Shown here: one piece after another, positions 1-8,094 of the stretch
Numbering within the stretch: the first letter of the stretch is position 1
How the letters are laid out: every line of letters begins with the position of its first letter
NCBI RefSeq assembly: GCF_003990725.2
Contig: NZ_CP030065.1
Span: forward strand, 1 to 64,000
Length of the DNA: 64,000 nt
DNA from: Halorubrum sp. PV6
Lineage (GTDB): Archaea; Halobacteriota; Halobacteria; Halobacteriales; Haloferacaceae
Reading direction: 5' to 3'
The notes under the pieces: model-generated
The model's input: only the letters and a program-made list of their open reading frames with translations
Databases searched by the model: none
Told to the model about the DNA's origin: nothing
Translations under genes and position numbers: made by a program

Positions 1-1470
1 ATGGGTACTGACGACTCCGATGATTCCGCAGAGGAACCGAGACCATCGGAGGACGAACCGACGGCTCAAGCTGAGCTGTCGAGTACGTCGCAGTCGGAGC
101 CATCGCGACAGTCCTCATCGTCTCACATCACAAATGGAGACTCACAACCCGAGGATGAGACTGACTCCGAGAAGCCATCGCAGTCGATCGAGGACATGCT
201 CCTCGAGTTCGACGATCAGGACGGGCTGATTCGGGACCGAGCGCTACTCGATCCCAATTATGTTGTTGAAGAGGACCGCATCGTGGGTCGCGACAAGCAA
301 CTCCAAGAGGTCACCAAGATGCTTCGAGTTGCGCTTGGCGACAATCGACCACCGAACCTATTTCTCTACGGACCATCTGGAACGGGCAAATCGTTAATCA
401 CGAAGGCTGTTTGCCATAATATTAGTCGTATCTGTGAGAGCCGTGATATCCAGTTCGGCACTGTTGAAGTGAACTGCCAGGATCTGGATACGCTCGGTAT
501 TGCCGTGTATGAACTTGTTCAGCAGGCTGCCGACGCGGCAGGTGTCCCTGTCGAGGTTCCGAAACACGGTGTGGCGACGAAGGAGAAGTGGGACGAGCTC
601 TATCGAATTGTCAACGAGCACTTCGACTCCGTTGTGTTCGTCCTCGATGAACTGGACATGCTCGTCGGCCGGCGAGACAAACAAGAGCCTGCATTTTCAC
701 GACTGCTGTATCAACTCTCCCGAGCTGGGGCAAACGACGAGTTGGACGCGTATATTTCGGTCGTTGCCATCTCAAACGACACGAAGATGATGGAGTCTGT
801 CGGGAGCCGCGCTGTCAGTTCGTTTACGCCCGAAGACGTCCATTTTGACGACTACGACGCGAACCAACTCCAAGCAATTCTTCGACGTCGTCAAGATGCG
901 TTCCATGACGACGTTGTCGACGATGACGTGATTCCACTCGCAGCGGCATTCGCAGCACAGACGCATGGTGACGCTAGGAAGGCGATCGATCTCATGCGGG
1001 TCGCCGGCGAATTAGCTGAACGTGAAGGTGACAGTCGCGTTCGTGAGAAACACGTCCGCACCGCACAGGAAAAGGTCGAGAAGAATCGGGTGTTGGAGGT
1101 CGTCCGCGGCATCAGTACACAAAAGAAGCTCTGTCTATACGCAACCGCAGCAGTCGCTTCTCAAACCGGGGGCGGGACCGCCAGGAGTACGACCGGCTAT
1201 CGCGTGTATCAGTATCTGACTGACGCAATCGGCGCCGATCAGTACCACCAAGAAACGTACGTGAATAAGATGAAAGAACTCACGACGTATTCGCTGGTCG
1301 ACTTCGAGCGACGGAGTCACGGTCCCAGCTCTGGGATGTTCCTCGAGTTCCAATTTGGAGAACACCCAGAGACGATTCTCGAAACACTTCGAGAAGATTC
1401 GCGTATTGAGGCGATTTTTGAGGATGAGGTCACCTCTGTCGTCAAAGCGCAGATCCGTAATCAGACGTAG
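1..1470 (+). CDS. orc1: Orc1/Cdc6 family replication initiator
   Basis: A 489-residue AAA+ initiator that should bind the adjacent repeats and load the replicative helicase. The Walker A motif GPSGTGKS lies at residues 124-131, Walker B (VFVLDELD) at about 212-219, and the last ~100 residues fit the winged-helix DNA-binding domain of the family. Residues 1-66 are an acidic, Ser/Glu-rich tail before the conserved part begins. The ATG is the first base of the window, so an upstream start cannot be excluded. Immediately downstream is a gene-free tract with iterons, the usual arrangement of a haloarchaeal plasmid origin. The family is certain; that this copy drives the adjacent origin is inferred from position. 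Confidence 0.93.
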   Translation: MGTDDSDDSAEEPRPSEDEPTAQAELSSTSQSEPSRQSSSSHITNGDSQPEDETDSEKPSQSIEDMLLEFDDQDGLIRDRALLDPNYVVEEDRIVGRDKQLQEVTKMLRVALGDNRPPNLFLYGPSGTGKSLITKAVCHNISRICESRDIQFGTVEVNCQDLDTLGIAVYELVQQAADAAGVPVEVPKHGVATKEKWDELYRIVNEHFDSVVFVLDELDMLVGRRDKQEPAFSRLLYQLSRAGANDELDAYISVVAISNDTKMMESVGSRAVSSFTPEDVHFDDYDANQLQAILRRRQDAFHDDVVDDDVIPLAAAFAAQTHGDARKAIDLMRVAGELAEREGDSRVREKHVRTAQEKVEKNRVLEVVRGISTQKKLCLYATAAVASQTGGGTARSTTGYRVYQYLTDAIGADQYHQETYVNKMKELTTYSLVDFERRSHGPSSGMFLEFQFGEHPETILETLREDSRIEAIFEDEVTSVVKAQIRNQT

Positions 1471-1573
1471 CAGAAATTTCAGTCATATTGTAGCTAGCTG
1501 TCCCCTTCGTGCTCCTTTATCGAGGTTTTCTCTGAGCAACTCGCCACGACCTACCTAATGAGTGGTTTCCAGT

Positions 1574-1698
1574 GCTCTGTTGAATAGCGGTGTTGACCGA
1601 GGAGGTCAAAATTTGAGTCGGTTTGTCAGCGATTGACGCTAGTGGTCTCAAGATCGGCATCGTCTCACCATGGCTCAGAGGTCGCTATTCAACACAGC
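1574..1698. mobile_element. MITE copy 1 (125 bp)
   Basis: Terminal inverted repeats GCTCTGTTGAATAGCG and CGCTATTCAACACAGC enclose about 90 bp without coding capacity. The flanks are GGTTTCCAGT (1564-1573) and AGTTTCCAGT (1699-1708), a 9/10 target duplication. Two further copies lie at 2860-2983 and 2997-3121. This copy separates orc1 from the iterons. Confidence 0.85.
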
Positions 1699-1717
1699 AG
1701 TTTCCAGTAGTTTCCGT

Positions 1718-2157
1718 ACACCCCTCTATCGATGTGTTCGATGTGTCTGCTATCAAGCCACATTCTCTATCTTCTTCAATTGACATTCTTCCTACATCCC
1801 CTTTTTCCATTAGCACTCGTATACACCCCTCTATCGATGTGTATTGGTTGTCTGTTACCGGGCCACAATTGTTATCTGAGTCACCTATTTGAGGCCAATT
1901 AATGCGTTTCCATTAGCACTCGTATACACCCCTCTATCGATGTGTAATTCACCGCTAGAGCCGTCAAAACGAATATATTCGGGGGATAATTATCAGGCGC
2001 TAACCCGATCTATCCAGTCTTGTTGACCTAAGCGACCGACAGCCAACCGCTTGCTCAGAATCTCTATTGACGTGTTCATAAGAACTAGTTCTTGTCGACA
2101 CCCCTCTATCGATGTGTTCAGGAGATCGCATTCAAATACACCCCCCTATCGATGTGT
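1718..2157 (+). repeat. Five iterons, candidate Orc-binding sites
   Basis: The 20-mer ACACCCCTCTATCGATGTGT occurs at 1718-1737, 1823-1842, 1926-1945 and 2098-2117, and with one change (C for the first T) at 2138-2157. All copies have the same orientation. Each combines a C-run (a G-run on the other strand) with the palindrome ATCGAT and ends ACAC/GTGT. Two copies are also preceded by the shared text CCATTAGCACTCGTAT (1808-1822, 1911-1925). Spacing is irregular (about 105, 103, 172, 40 bases), which fits initiator-binding sites and not a CRISPR array. Confidence 0.8.
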
Positions 2158-2430
2158 AACGCAGAATTGGCGGCCCTCAAGTATATTTACGTATCTGTGA
2201 TCAAAACTAGCTGTTCCCCTCCCCCCGGAATCGAAGTGTAATTCTGCTGTCCTGCTGTTCGCTGCGCCAGTTCCCATAGCATCCCCGGCCACTGAAATGA
2301 TGTTTTGCACGCTTAACTACCGAAGGAGATTTTGAAACCGTCTCCCTACAGAAGTCGCATTCGACTTTGACGGGCATGGTTCGGCTTCTCGCCGACCATT
2401 AGATACCGTCATCACTACTGAATGTCAGGG

Positions 2431-2754
2431 CTACTCGTCAGGGTTGACCGGCCCTTTATATTGAGAACGGATACTTTCACCATCTCTCCACTGCCAGTAG
2501 TAGTAGCGATTGTCGTTGATCTCCTTGATCGTGATCGTGGCCTTCGCCGGTACGTCATCCGGAAGATCGTCTGGTCGCTCTTCGACCTCCTCTTGGTCTG
2601 CCGACTCCTCGAGACGGGACTCTCGATCCTTGTACTCGGCGAGCGCTTCAGCGTACGTCGCAACGCCTCGCAGCTGCTCTGGCCCCGACTCGTTGAGCGT
2701 ATTGACGATCTCCGTCGGGAGGTTCGCTGGTGGGGTCGGGGGTTCGTAGGACAT
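2431..2754 (-). CDS. Small acidic protein, DUF6788-like C-terminus
   Basis: A 107-residue protein of unknown function. Residues 1-60 are a Pro/Glu-rich helical segment; the C-terminus (YYYWQWRDGESIRSQYKGPV) resembles the compact beta domain seen in small haloarchaeal plasmid proteins of DUF6788 type, a recognition from memory. A second copy of the gene and its promoter lies at 9451-9852 but is broken. The promoter carries a TTAACCAAC-type operator that is also found before the HTH gene at 4044, so the two are probably coregulated. The ATG follows the operator closely, consistent with a leaderless or short-leader transcript. Confidence 0.6.
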   Translation of the reverse strand: MSYEPPTPPANLPTEIVNTLNESGPEQLRGVATYAEALAEYKDRESRLEESADQEEVEERPDDLPDDVPAKATITIKEINDNRYYYWQWRDGESIRSQYKGPVNPDE

Positions 2755-2765
2755 CGACTACTCTC

Positions 2766-2810
2766 GTGTTAACCAACACGACCCGCGAATCCATAGTTTT
2801 GTTGGTTAAG
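2766..2810. promoter_or_regulatory. Operator with paired TTAACCAAC half-sites
   Basis: GTGTTAACCAACAC (2766-2779, a palindrome with 5-bp arms) is followed by TTTTGTTGGTTAAG (2797-2810), the same motif inverted. It lies just upstream of the minus-strand gene ending at 2754. The same double arrangement precedes the paralogue at 9852, and one version lies between 3928 and 4044. Confidence 0.6.
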
Positions 2811-2859
2811 CCGGTGGAGAGGGTTCTTGCACCTGCTGGATGTAACACTACTCGAAACT

Positions 2860-2983
2860 GCTGTGTTGAATAGCGGTGTTGACCGAGGGGGTCGAAATTT
2901 GAGTCGGTTTGCTAGTGGTTGACGCAAGTGGCCGCAAGATCGGTATTGTCTCATCTGGCTCAGAGGTCGCTATTCAACACAGC
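2860..2983. mobile_element. MITE copy 2 (124 bp)
   Basis: Ends GCTGTGTTGAATAGCG and CGCTATTCAACACAGC, with interior homologous to the copy at 1574 but carrying several substitutions. It is flanked by a perfect 10-bp direct repeat ACTCGAAACT (2850-2859 and 2984-2993), showing that the element transposed here. The homologous unoccupied site is recognisable near 9949-9958. Confidence 0.88.
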
Positions 2984-2996
2984 ACTCGAAACTTCT

Positions 2997-3121
2997 GCTC
3001 TGTTGAATAGCGGTGTTGACCGAGGAGGTCAAAATTTGAGTCGGTTTGTTAGCGGTTGACGCTAGTGGTCTCAAGATCGGCATCGTCTCACCATGGCTCA
3101 GAGGTCGCTATTCAACAGAGC
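2997..3121. mobile_element. MITE copy 3 (125 bp)
   Basis: Nearly identical to copy 1, with ends GCTCTGTTGAATAGCG and CGCTATTCAACAGAGC. The flanks CGAAACTTCT (2987-2996) and AGAGACTTCT (3122-3131) agree at 8 of 10 positions. It sits only 13 bp from copy 2 and supplies the last codons and stop of the minus-strand gene ending at 3098. Confidence 0.85.
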
Positions 3122-3928
3122 AGAGACTTCTTCTTCCTGGCTCGCTTCCCACTCTGGACGTGGTGTCGGAGATGGGAGTTCGTCAACCGCCGTTCGGAGT
3201 TCGTCTTCTGTCGTCCACGGGAAGCATCGATCGTGGAGTTCGAATTTACGGAATTTGTTGAGATGGACCCAACTGTACGTTGCCGGCTCTTCGTCCTCAT
3301 CTGCCCGCTCGTCGATCACATCCCACAACTCCTGTTCGTCGATGTCGAGACCGCTCTCTTGGGCGCGATCGGCGAGCGACTCGACGTTTGCTTGGACTTC
3401 ATCCGCCGACAGATCGTCTGTGAACGCTATCTCAAGGGCGGCCTGAATGACGTGCTGTGGCGAATCAAGGTTCTCGTCAGTCACCCACGCGTAATCACGT
3501 GGAAACACGTACGACTTATCAAAATACGGCGGGTCATCGATCTCGCCCAATTCAGGCGCCTCCCCACCACTCTCCTTCTCGAAGACCCCAACGATGTAGT
3601 CGCTGTACGTCGCGAGCAACGAAAACATGATATCGAACGTATTGAGGCGGTCAGTCGGAAGTTCGAGAAGGTCACCCATGATGAACGGATAGGCACCGAG
3701 CTGCTTCGTGAGTTCGTTCTGGACGGCGCGAAGCCGGCGGATATAGGGGTCGCGATAGCTCCCGAGGATGAAATACGATGTCCGTTGACTCCAGAGATAC
3801 GGCAATTCACGCTGGGTGAACCGCCAAATCTCCCGTTTCTCTGCAGGCTCAAGTTCGATGCCCCCGACGGCCTCGTGAACAACGGTCATAATCTCCCCAG
3901 CGTCCGGCGGCGGGCTTGGGTCGGTCAT
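3098..3928 (-). CDS. Hypothetical protein, C-terminus replaced by MITE
   Basis: A 276-residue acidic, mainly helical protein with no family I can name. The ATG at 3928 is preferred; a TTG five codons upstream would also be in frame. The last residues (SALLNSDL) are encoded by the terminal repeat of the MITE at 2997-3121, so the native C-terminus has been lost and the stop is provided by the element. It is divergent from the HTH gene at 4044 and shares with it an intergenic TTGGTT...AACCAA inverted repeat. It may once have formed a unit with the 107-residue gene at 2431-2754, from which it is now separated by two MITEs. Confidence 0.6.
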   Translation of the reverse strand: MTDPSPPPDAGEIMTVVHEAVGGIELEPAEKREIWRFTQRELPYLWSQRTSYFILGSYRDPYIRRLRAVQNELTKQLGAYPFIMGDLLELPTDRLNTFDIMFSLLATYSDYIVGVFEKESGGEAPELGEIDDPPYFDKSYVFPRDYAWVTDENLDSPQHVIQAALEIAFTDDLSADEVQANVESLADRAQESGLDIDEQELWDVIDERADEDEEPATYSWVHLNKFRKFELHDRCFPWTTEDELRTAVDELPSPTPRPEWEASQEEEVSALLNSDL

Positions 3929-3973
3929 TAGCTGCTGATTCAAACCACACTACCTTATCCCTTCTGAATCACT

Positions 3974-3997
3974 TTGGTTTTTTCTAGATTAACCAAC
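3974..3997. promoter_or_regulatory. Divergent-promoter operator TTGGTT/TTAACCAAC
   Basis: TTGGTT (3974-3979) and TTAACCAAC (3989-3997) form an inverted repeat in the 115-bp gap between the divergent genes at 3928 (minus) and 4044 (plus). The half-site matches those before the genes at 2754 and 9852. A TATA-like stretch lies at about 4010-4017. Confidence 0.55.
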
Positions 3998-4043
3998 TTG
4001 GATGACCCTAACTGTTATAGCGTCCTACCTCGTACCAGCACGT

Positions 4044-4532
4044 ATGAGCGAAACCGACACTGGTGCGGCCGATGCAGGGCCGTTCGCGGAACAGCAGCGG
4101 CTGTTCAAGCTGCTGTCCCAGGACACACGCCATCTCATCATCCAGGAGCTGCTGGGCCATCGCGCCCATTTGATGTCGCTCGCCGAACTCGAGTATATGA
4201 CTGGGAAGAGTCAGGCGGCCATCAAAGACCAGTTGGAGACGTTGATCGACGCCGGGCTCCTCGCACGCTACACGTACGATCCAAGCGAGGGAAAACGTGA
4301 TCTCCCCTCCCAGTTCTACGGATTTACCGAGCGGGGCGTCGAGGTCCTCCACGACTACAAGTATCTCCGCGGCCTCCCGGTCGCACGCGCTCTCTACGAA
4401 AACACGCGTAAGACCGAGAAAATCGAGCGCCACGAATCAGCGCCCCGTCCGGAGCTTCCGGATGCCGTCGCGGAAGCCCTCGAGTTCGACGAGCCCGATC
4501 TCGACGCCGTCGATAGTGGTCCACCCCGATAG
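4044..4532 (+). CDS. Winged-helix transcriptional regulator
   Basis: A 162-residue regulator. Residues ~15-110 read as a winged helix of ArsR/MarR type: LFKLLSQDTRHLIIQELL, then a recognition-helix region around GKSQAAIKDQLETLIDAGLL and a wing near LPSQFYGFTERG. The ATG at 4044 lies about 30 bases after a TATA-like TTATAG; an in-frame ATG at 4002 would put the TATA box inside the gene. The promoter carries the TTAACCAAC motif shared with two other genes, so this protein is the natural candidate for its binder (inference). The acidic, Pro-rich C-terminus has no recognisable domain. Confidence 0.75.
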   Translation: MSETDTGAADAGPFAEQQRLFKLLSQDTRHLIIQELLGHRAHLMSLAELEYMTGKSQAAIKDQLETLIDAGLLARYTYDPSEGKRDLPSQFYGFTERGVEVLHDYKYLRGLPVARALYENTRKTEKIERHESAPRPELPDAVAEALEFDEPDLDAVDSGPPR

Positions 4533-4592
4533 TTCGTCATCGAACAGCACGTTCTGACACTCCAGAGTAGGTACGTTGACTTCGTATCTAGG

Positions 4593-4707
4593 TCAGGACT
4601 CTGTCGGCTCCAGCGTGGCTGGCTCGACGTTGGTCCGGAGGCGATACGTACTGTCTGTTGACCAGTTGTCGGGTCGCGTCGGGTCCAGCAACGAGTAGCC
4701 ACTCGTG
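4593..4707 (-). pseudogene. Duplicated 3' end of the abiEi gene
   Basis: These 115 bases match 8095-8209 almost base for base and encode, on the minus strand, the same C-terminal text (SGYSLLDPTRP...VEPATLEPTES). Nothing else of the antitoxin gene is present here. The match ends exactly where a TnpB remnant begins at 4708, so the fragment was probably moved or left behind by rearrangement at an IS200/IS605 element. Confidence 0.75.
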
Positions 4708-5053
4708 GGCGTTCGACCGTATCTACTACTACCTCGAATATAAAGTCGAGATGTGCGGTGTAGGGGTACTGAAAGAGAACGAGTGGAACACCTCGAAAAC
4801 GTGTTCACGGTGTGGGGACGACACAAAATCGAACCGTGTCGAACGTGGCCTGTACATTTGCTCGTCGTGCGAGTTAGTAGCCAACGCGGATTGTGACAGA
4901 GCGGAGAATATGCGCCAGAGGATAACTCCGAGTCCTCACGGAGAGGATAGGAGCTACGGCTGTGTGGCACAGCCATCGACATACTTGTTCGACCCTGCGG
5001 CACGGGAAGCCTCGCCGTTTACGGCGAGGAGGATGTCACTTGGATTCCAATAA
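4708..5053 (+). pseudogene. TnpB C-terminal remnant (IS200/IS605)
   Basis: The readable frame begins at WAFDRIYYYLEYK and has the TnpB zinc-ribbon (CSRCG, then CSSCELVANAD) with the final RuvC aspartate region NADCDRAENMRQR. The N-terminal three quarters of the nuclease, including the earlier RuvC motifs, are missing. The reading frame runs through the right-end hairpin. It is joined on its left to the duplicated abiEi tail. It cannot encode an active guide-RNA nuclease. Confidence 0.8.
5010..5037 (+). repeat. IS200/IS605 right-end hairpin 1
   Basis: CCTCGCCG-TTTA-CGGCGAGG forms a perfect 8-bp stem (5010-5029) followed by AGGATGTCA. The same structure occurs at 8053 and 18879. In this family the right-end hairpin is the strand-specific transposase substrate and the scaffold of the omega (re) RNA. 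Confidence 0.75.
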
Positions 5054-5097
5054 TTATAGCATGCTGGGATGCCAGTATAGAGTAATAACTCATTAAA

Positions 5098-7761
5098 ATG
5101 GGTACGCACACCAAACCAGTTCGGATCCTCCACGTCGACGACGAGCCGGAACTTGCAGAATTAGTCGCAGTGTACCTCCAGCGCGAAGACGACCGCTTTG
5201 ATATTGAGTCCGTACGGAACGCCGAGGACGGTCTCGAACGACTCGGTGAGGCTGAGTTTGACTGTATCGTCTCCGACCATGACATGCCGGGTCGAAACGG
5301 AATCGAGTTCCTGAAAGCGGTTCGAAGCGACTACTCTGACCTTCCATTTATTCTCTTTACCGGAAAGGGGAGCGAAGAAGTTGCAAGCGAGGCGATTTCA
5401 GCGGGTGTAACGGGGTATCTCCAGAAAGAAACTGGGACCGACCAGTACGTCGTGCTTGCGAACCGCATTACCAACGTCACGAACAAGCACCGCGCAGAGA
5501 AGGAGGCCGAACAGATTCGAACCCGACTGGAAGCGATCACCGCAAACTCGAACGATCTCATTCTCACCGTCGACGCAACACGGACTATCCGGTTTGTGAA
5601 CGATGCCGTCGAAGAGTTGTTCGGGTACGAGCCAGACGCTCTGTCCGGTGAGCCGTTGACTACTCTCCTCCCGACTCGGTATCAAGAGAGTCAATCGGAT
5701 GTACTTACTCAGCTACTGGACGGCGGTGAACACACCCGAGCTCGGACCGCCACAGAACTCACTGGCCAACACAAAGACGGACACGAGATCCCGATCTCTG
5801 CCTCGTTCAGTGCATTCGAGGAGGACGGCGATCGGCGGTTTATCGGCGTGATTCGTGACATCTCGGACCGCGTCGACATGGAGAATGAGCTCCGCGAGCG
5901 CGAACAGCGATTCCGGCAGATGGCCGAGAACATCCAAGAGATGGTTTGGATGACGGATCCGCAGACCGGAGAGGTGCTCTACGTGAACCCAGCTTACGAG
6001 GCGATCTGGGGGCAATCAGTGGACAGCCTGTATCAGAATCCGCAGTCGTTTTTCGACGCGATTCACCCCGCTGATCGGGACCGTGTCGAGGACATCGCCG
6101 ACCCCCACGCCCCCGATGCTTACGAGGAAGAATATCGGATCGCCCGCCCCGACGGCGAAATGCGATGGATCTACGACAGAGCCGTGCCAGTCACGGACGA
6201 ATCCGGAGACATTTACCGAACCGTTGGCATTGCCTCGGACGTCACCGATCGAAAAACCCGCGAAATAGAGTACGACCGAGTTGCTGAACTCCTCGGACAC
6301 ACCGAGCGGATCGCAGACGTCGGTGGGTGGGAGATCGATCCCGAGACCGAGGAGGTCTTTTGGTCCGCCCATCTCTTTGATATCCTCGGGTGGGAAAGCG
6401 AAGACGAACCGCCACTGGAGGAGGCGCTCGATGTCTACCTCGAACAAGATCGATCACGCGTCAGCGACGCGGTCGAGGACGCTCTTACGACGGGTGAGCC
6501 GTTCGCTGTGGAGGCCCGGATTCAACATCCGGACGGCAGTATCCGCTGGCTGAACGTTCGCGGTGAGCCACGCGTCAACGACGGTGCTGTCGTTACGCTC
6601 CGCGGGGCAGTCCACGACATCACAGAACAGAAACGCCGTGAGGAGGTTCTCCGTGAACTGTATGAGACCACGTCGGACCGGCACAAGTCGTTTGATGAGA
6701 AAGTACAGACACTCCTTGAACTCGGACGGAGAGAACTCGACACAGAGTACGGAACCCTCTCGAAGATCCGCGGTGACGAGTATATTTTCGAGTTTGTCGA
6801 TGCGGAGGATGATAGTATCCAGGTAGGTGACGTGGTTCCGGTTTCAGCGACAAACTGTGAATTAGTCGCCAGCACGGAGCAAACCCTCGTGCTTGGTGAC
6901 ATTCAACGGGATGCGCCAGGCGAGACCGACCGCGATGGCTTCTCCGAGTGGGGGATCTCCTGTTACATCGGGGCTCCGGTGTTCGTTGATAACGACGTCT
7001 ACGGTACCTTCTGTTTCTATGATACAACGCCTAGGGACGGCCAATTTTCTGAATGGCAGGAGACCGTCGTCGATCTGATGAGTACATGGGTCAGTAGCGC
7101 ACTACAGCAGCAGCAGGTGACCAACCAGCTACGGGCACAGAACAGGCAATTAAATCAGTTTGCAGGGGTCGTGGCTCATGACCTTCGGAACCCATTAAAC
7201 GTCGTCAGAGGGCGATTAGAACTCGCTCGCAGTGAAGTCGAAAGCGAACACCTCCAGATTGCAGAGCAGGCAGCCGAGCGGATGGAGGAACTGATTGATG
7301 ACCTCCTTCTACTCGGGCGAGCCGGCGAGCAGGTCGGTGAGTTGGAACCAGTGAATCTAACAGAGCTGATACACAACTGTTGGCAGAACGTCTCGACTGG
7401 CGATGCAACGCTTACGGTAGAGAGCACGCGGCGGATATATGCGGACAGTAGCCGTCTTCAACAACTCTTCGAGAACCTGCTTCGAAACGCAATCGAGCAT
7501 GGTGGCGAGGGCGTCTCTATCGTGGTTGGCGAACTAGCCGATGGCTTTTATGTCGAAGACAGCGGCCCGGGTATTCCAGCAGACAAACGAGGTACCGTTT
7601 TCCAGCCTGGATACTCGACGGACGCCGATGGAACTGGGTTTGGGCTCATCATCGTCTCCCAAGTGGCACAGGCCCACGACTGGACGATACATGTGACTGA
7701 CGGCCCGAAGGGCGGGGCGCGATTCGAGATCACTGGCGTCGATTTGATTCCAGAAGCCTGA
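5098..7761 (+). CDS. Response-regulator/PAS/GAF hybrid sensor histidine kinase
   Basis: An 887-residue soluble kinase. Order of domains: receiver (8-120; acidic pair D14/D15, phosphoacceptor D60 in SDHDMPG, T88, K110), three PAS domains (about 140-260, 265-385, 395-510, each ending in a typical DIT/DVT motif), GAF (about 525-670), HisKA with H694 in VVAHDLRNP, and HATPase (N box ENLLRNAIEHGG, G1 EDSGPGIP, G2 GTGFGL). No membrane segments are visible, so it senses a cytoplasmic signal. Such receiver-PAS-kinase proteins are common in haloarchaea, usually without an adjacent partner, and none is adjacent here. It lies between two TnpB remnants. Confidence 0.92.
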   Translation: MGTHTKPVRILHVDDEPELAELVAVYLQREDDRFDIESVRNAEDGLERLGEAEFDCIVSDHDMPGRNGIEFLKAVRSDYSDLPFILFTGKGSEEVASEAISAGVTGYLQKETGTDQYVVLANRITNVTNKHRAEKEAEQIRTRLEAITANSNDLILTVDATRTIRFVNDAVEELFGYEPDALSGEPLTTLLPTRYQESQSDVLTQLLDGGEHTRARTATELTGQHKDGHEIPISASFSAFEEDGDRRFIGVIRDISDRVDMENELREREQRFRQMAENIQEMVWMTDPQTGEVLYVNPAYEAIWGQSVDSLYQNPQSFFDAIHPADRDRVEDIADPHAPDAYEEEYRIARPDGEMRWIYDRAVPVTDESGDIYRTVGIASDVTDRKTREIEYDRVAELLGHTERIADVGGWEIDPETEEVFWSAHLFDILGWESEDEPPLEEALDVYLEQDRSRVSDAVEDALTTGEPFAVEARIQHPDGSIRWLNVRGEPRVNDGAVVTLRGAVHDITEQKRREEVLRELYETTSDRHKSFDEKVQTLLELGRRELDTEYGTLSKIRGDEYIFEFVDAEDDSIQVGDVVPVSATNCELVASTEQTLVLGDIQRDAPGETDRDGFSEWGISCYIGAPVFVDNDVYGTFCFYDTTPRDGQFSEWQETVVDLMSTWVSSALQQQQVTNQLRAQNRQLNQFAGVVAHDLRNPLNVVRGRLELARSEVESEHLQIAEQAAERMEELIDDLLLLGRAGEQVGELEPVNLTELIHNCWQNVSTGDATLTVESTRRIYADSSRLQQLFENLLRNAIEHGGEGVSIVVGELADGFYVEDSGPGIPADKRGTVFQPGYSTDADGTGFGLIIVSQVAQAHDWTIHVTDGPKGGARFEITGVDLIPEA

Positions 7762-7789
7762 GCGAACTACTTCACCACTTTCGCTCACG

Positions 7790-8012
7790 GTTTTTCGCGA
7801 ACCGTGTCGAACGTGGATTGTACGTGTGCGACGACTGCGGGACGGTAGCGAACGCTGATGTGAACGGGGCCGAGAATATCCGACAGAAAGTATCTCCGAG
7901 TCCCGCCATGGATGGTGGTGATAGGAGTAATGGCTGGTTGGCACAGCCATCGACGTTCCTGTTTGACAAGAAGACTGGTGCGTTTGCACCTCAAGAACGG
8001 GCTACGTCGTAA
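7790..8012 (+). pseudogene. TnpB C-terminal remnant (IS200/IS605)
   Basis: Frame FFANRVERGLYVCDDCGTVANADVNGAENIRQKV corresponds to the second half of the TnpB zinc ribbon and the last RuvC motif; it is homologous to the remnant at 4708-5053 but starts later, after the first Cys pair. It is followed by an intact right-end hairpin. It begins just after the kinase stop codon. Confidence 0.75.
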
Positions 8013-8052
8013 ACCACTATATCCCAACCCAGCGGTGCGGTGCCGTGGGAAT

Positions 8053-8082
8053 CCTCGCGCTTCAGCGCGGGGAGGATGTCAA
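8053..8082 (+). repeat. IS200/IS605 right-end hairpin 2
   Basis: CCTCGCGC-TTCA-GCGCGGGG (8053-8072; eight pairs including one G-U) followed by AGGATGTCAA. It lies 13 bases from the stop codon of the antitoxin gene on the opposite strand. Confidence 0.75.
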
Positions 8083-8094
8083 TGATCATCGCGA

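Larger units (their letters stand above)
1471..2410. other. Probable replication origin region
   Basis: A 940-base tract with no convincing gene, next to orc1. It holds a MITE, five near-identical 20-bp direct repeats, an AT-rich stretch around 1960-1995 that could be the unwinding element, and a sixth degenerate repeat at about 2213-2240 (C-run followed by GGAATCGAAGTGT). Haloarchaeal origins typically place Orc-binding repeats and an AT-rich element beside their cognate orc gene. The function is inferred from layout; no replication data can be read from sequence. Confidence 0.7.

Noticed and set aside
1718-2157. CRISPR array
   Set aside because: The repeats are only 20 bp, spacing varies from about 20 to 150 bases, and no cas gene is near; their place beside orc1 fits origin iterons.
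3056-3931. 291-codon open frame on the plus strand
   Set aside because: Opposite the 276-residue gene; starts inside a MITE and has low-quality composition.
4440-4600. Possible AbiEii N-terminus on the minus strand
   Set aside because: The minus frame (YEVNVPTLECQNVLFDDELS) looks protein-like for a short run but lacks AbiEii motifs and soon overlaps the HTH gene; judged a shadow.
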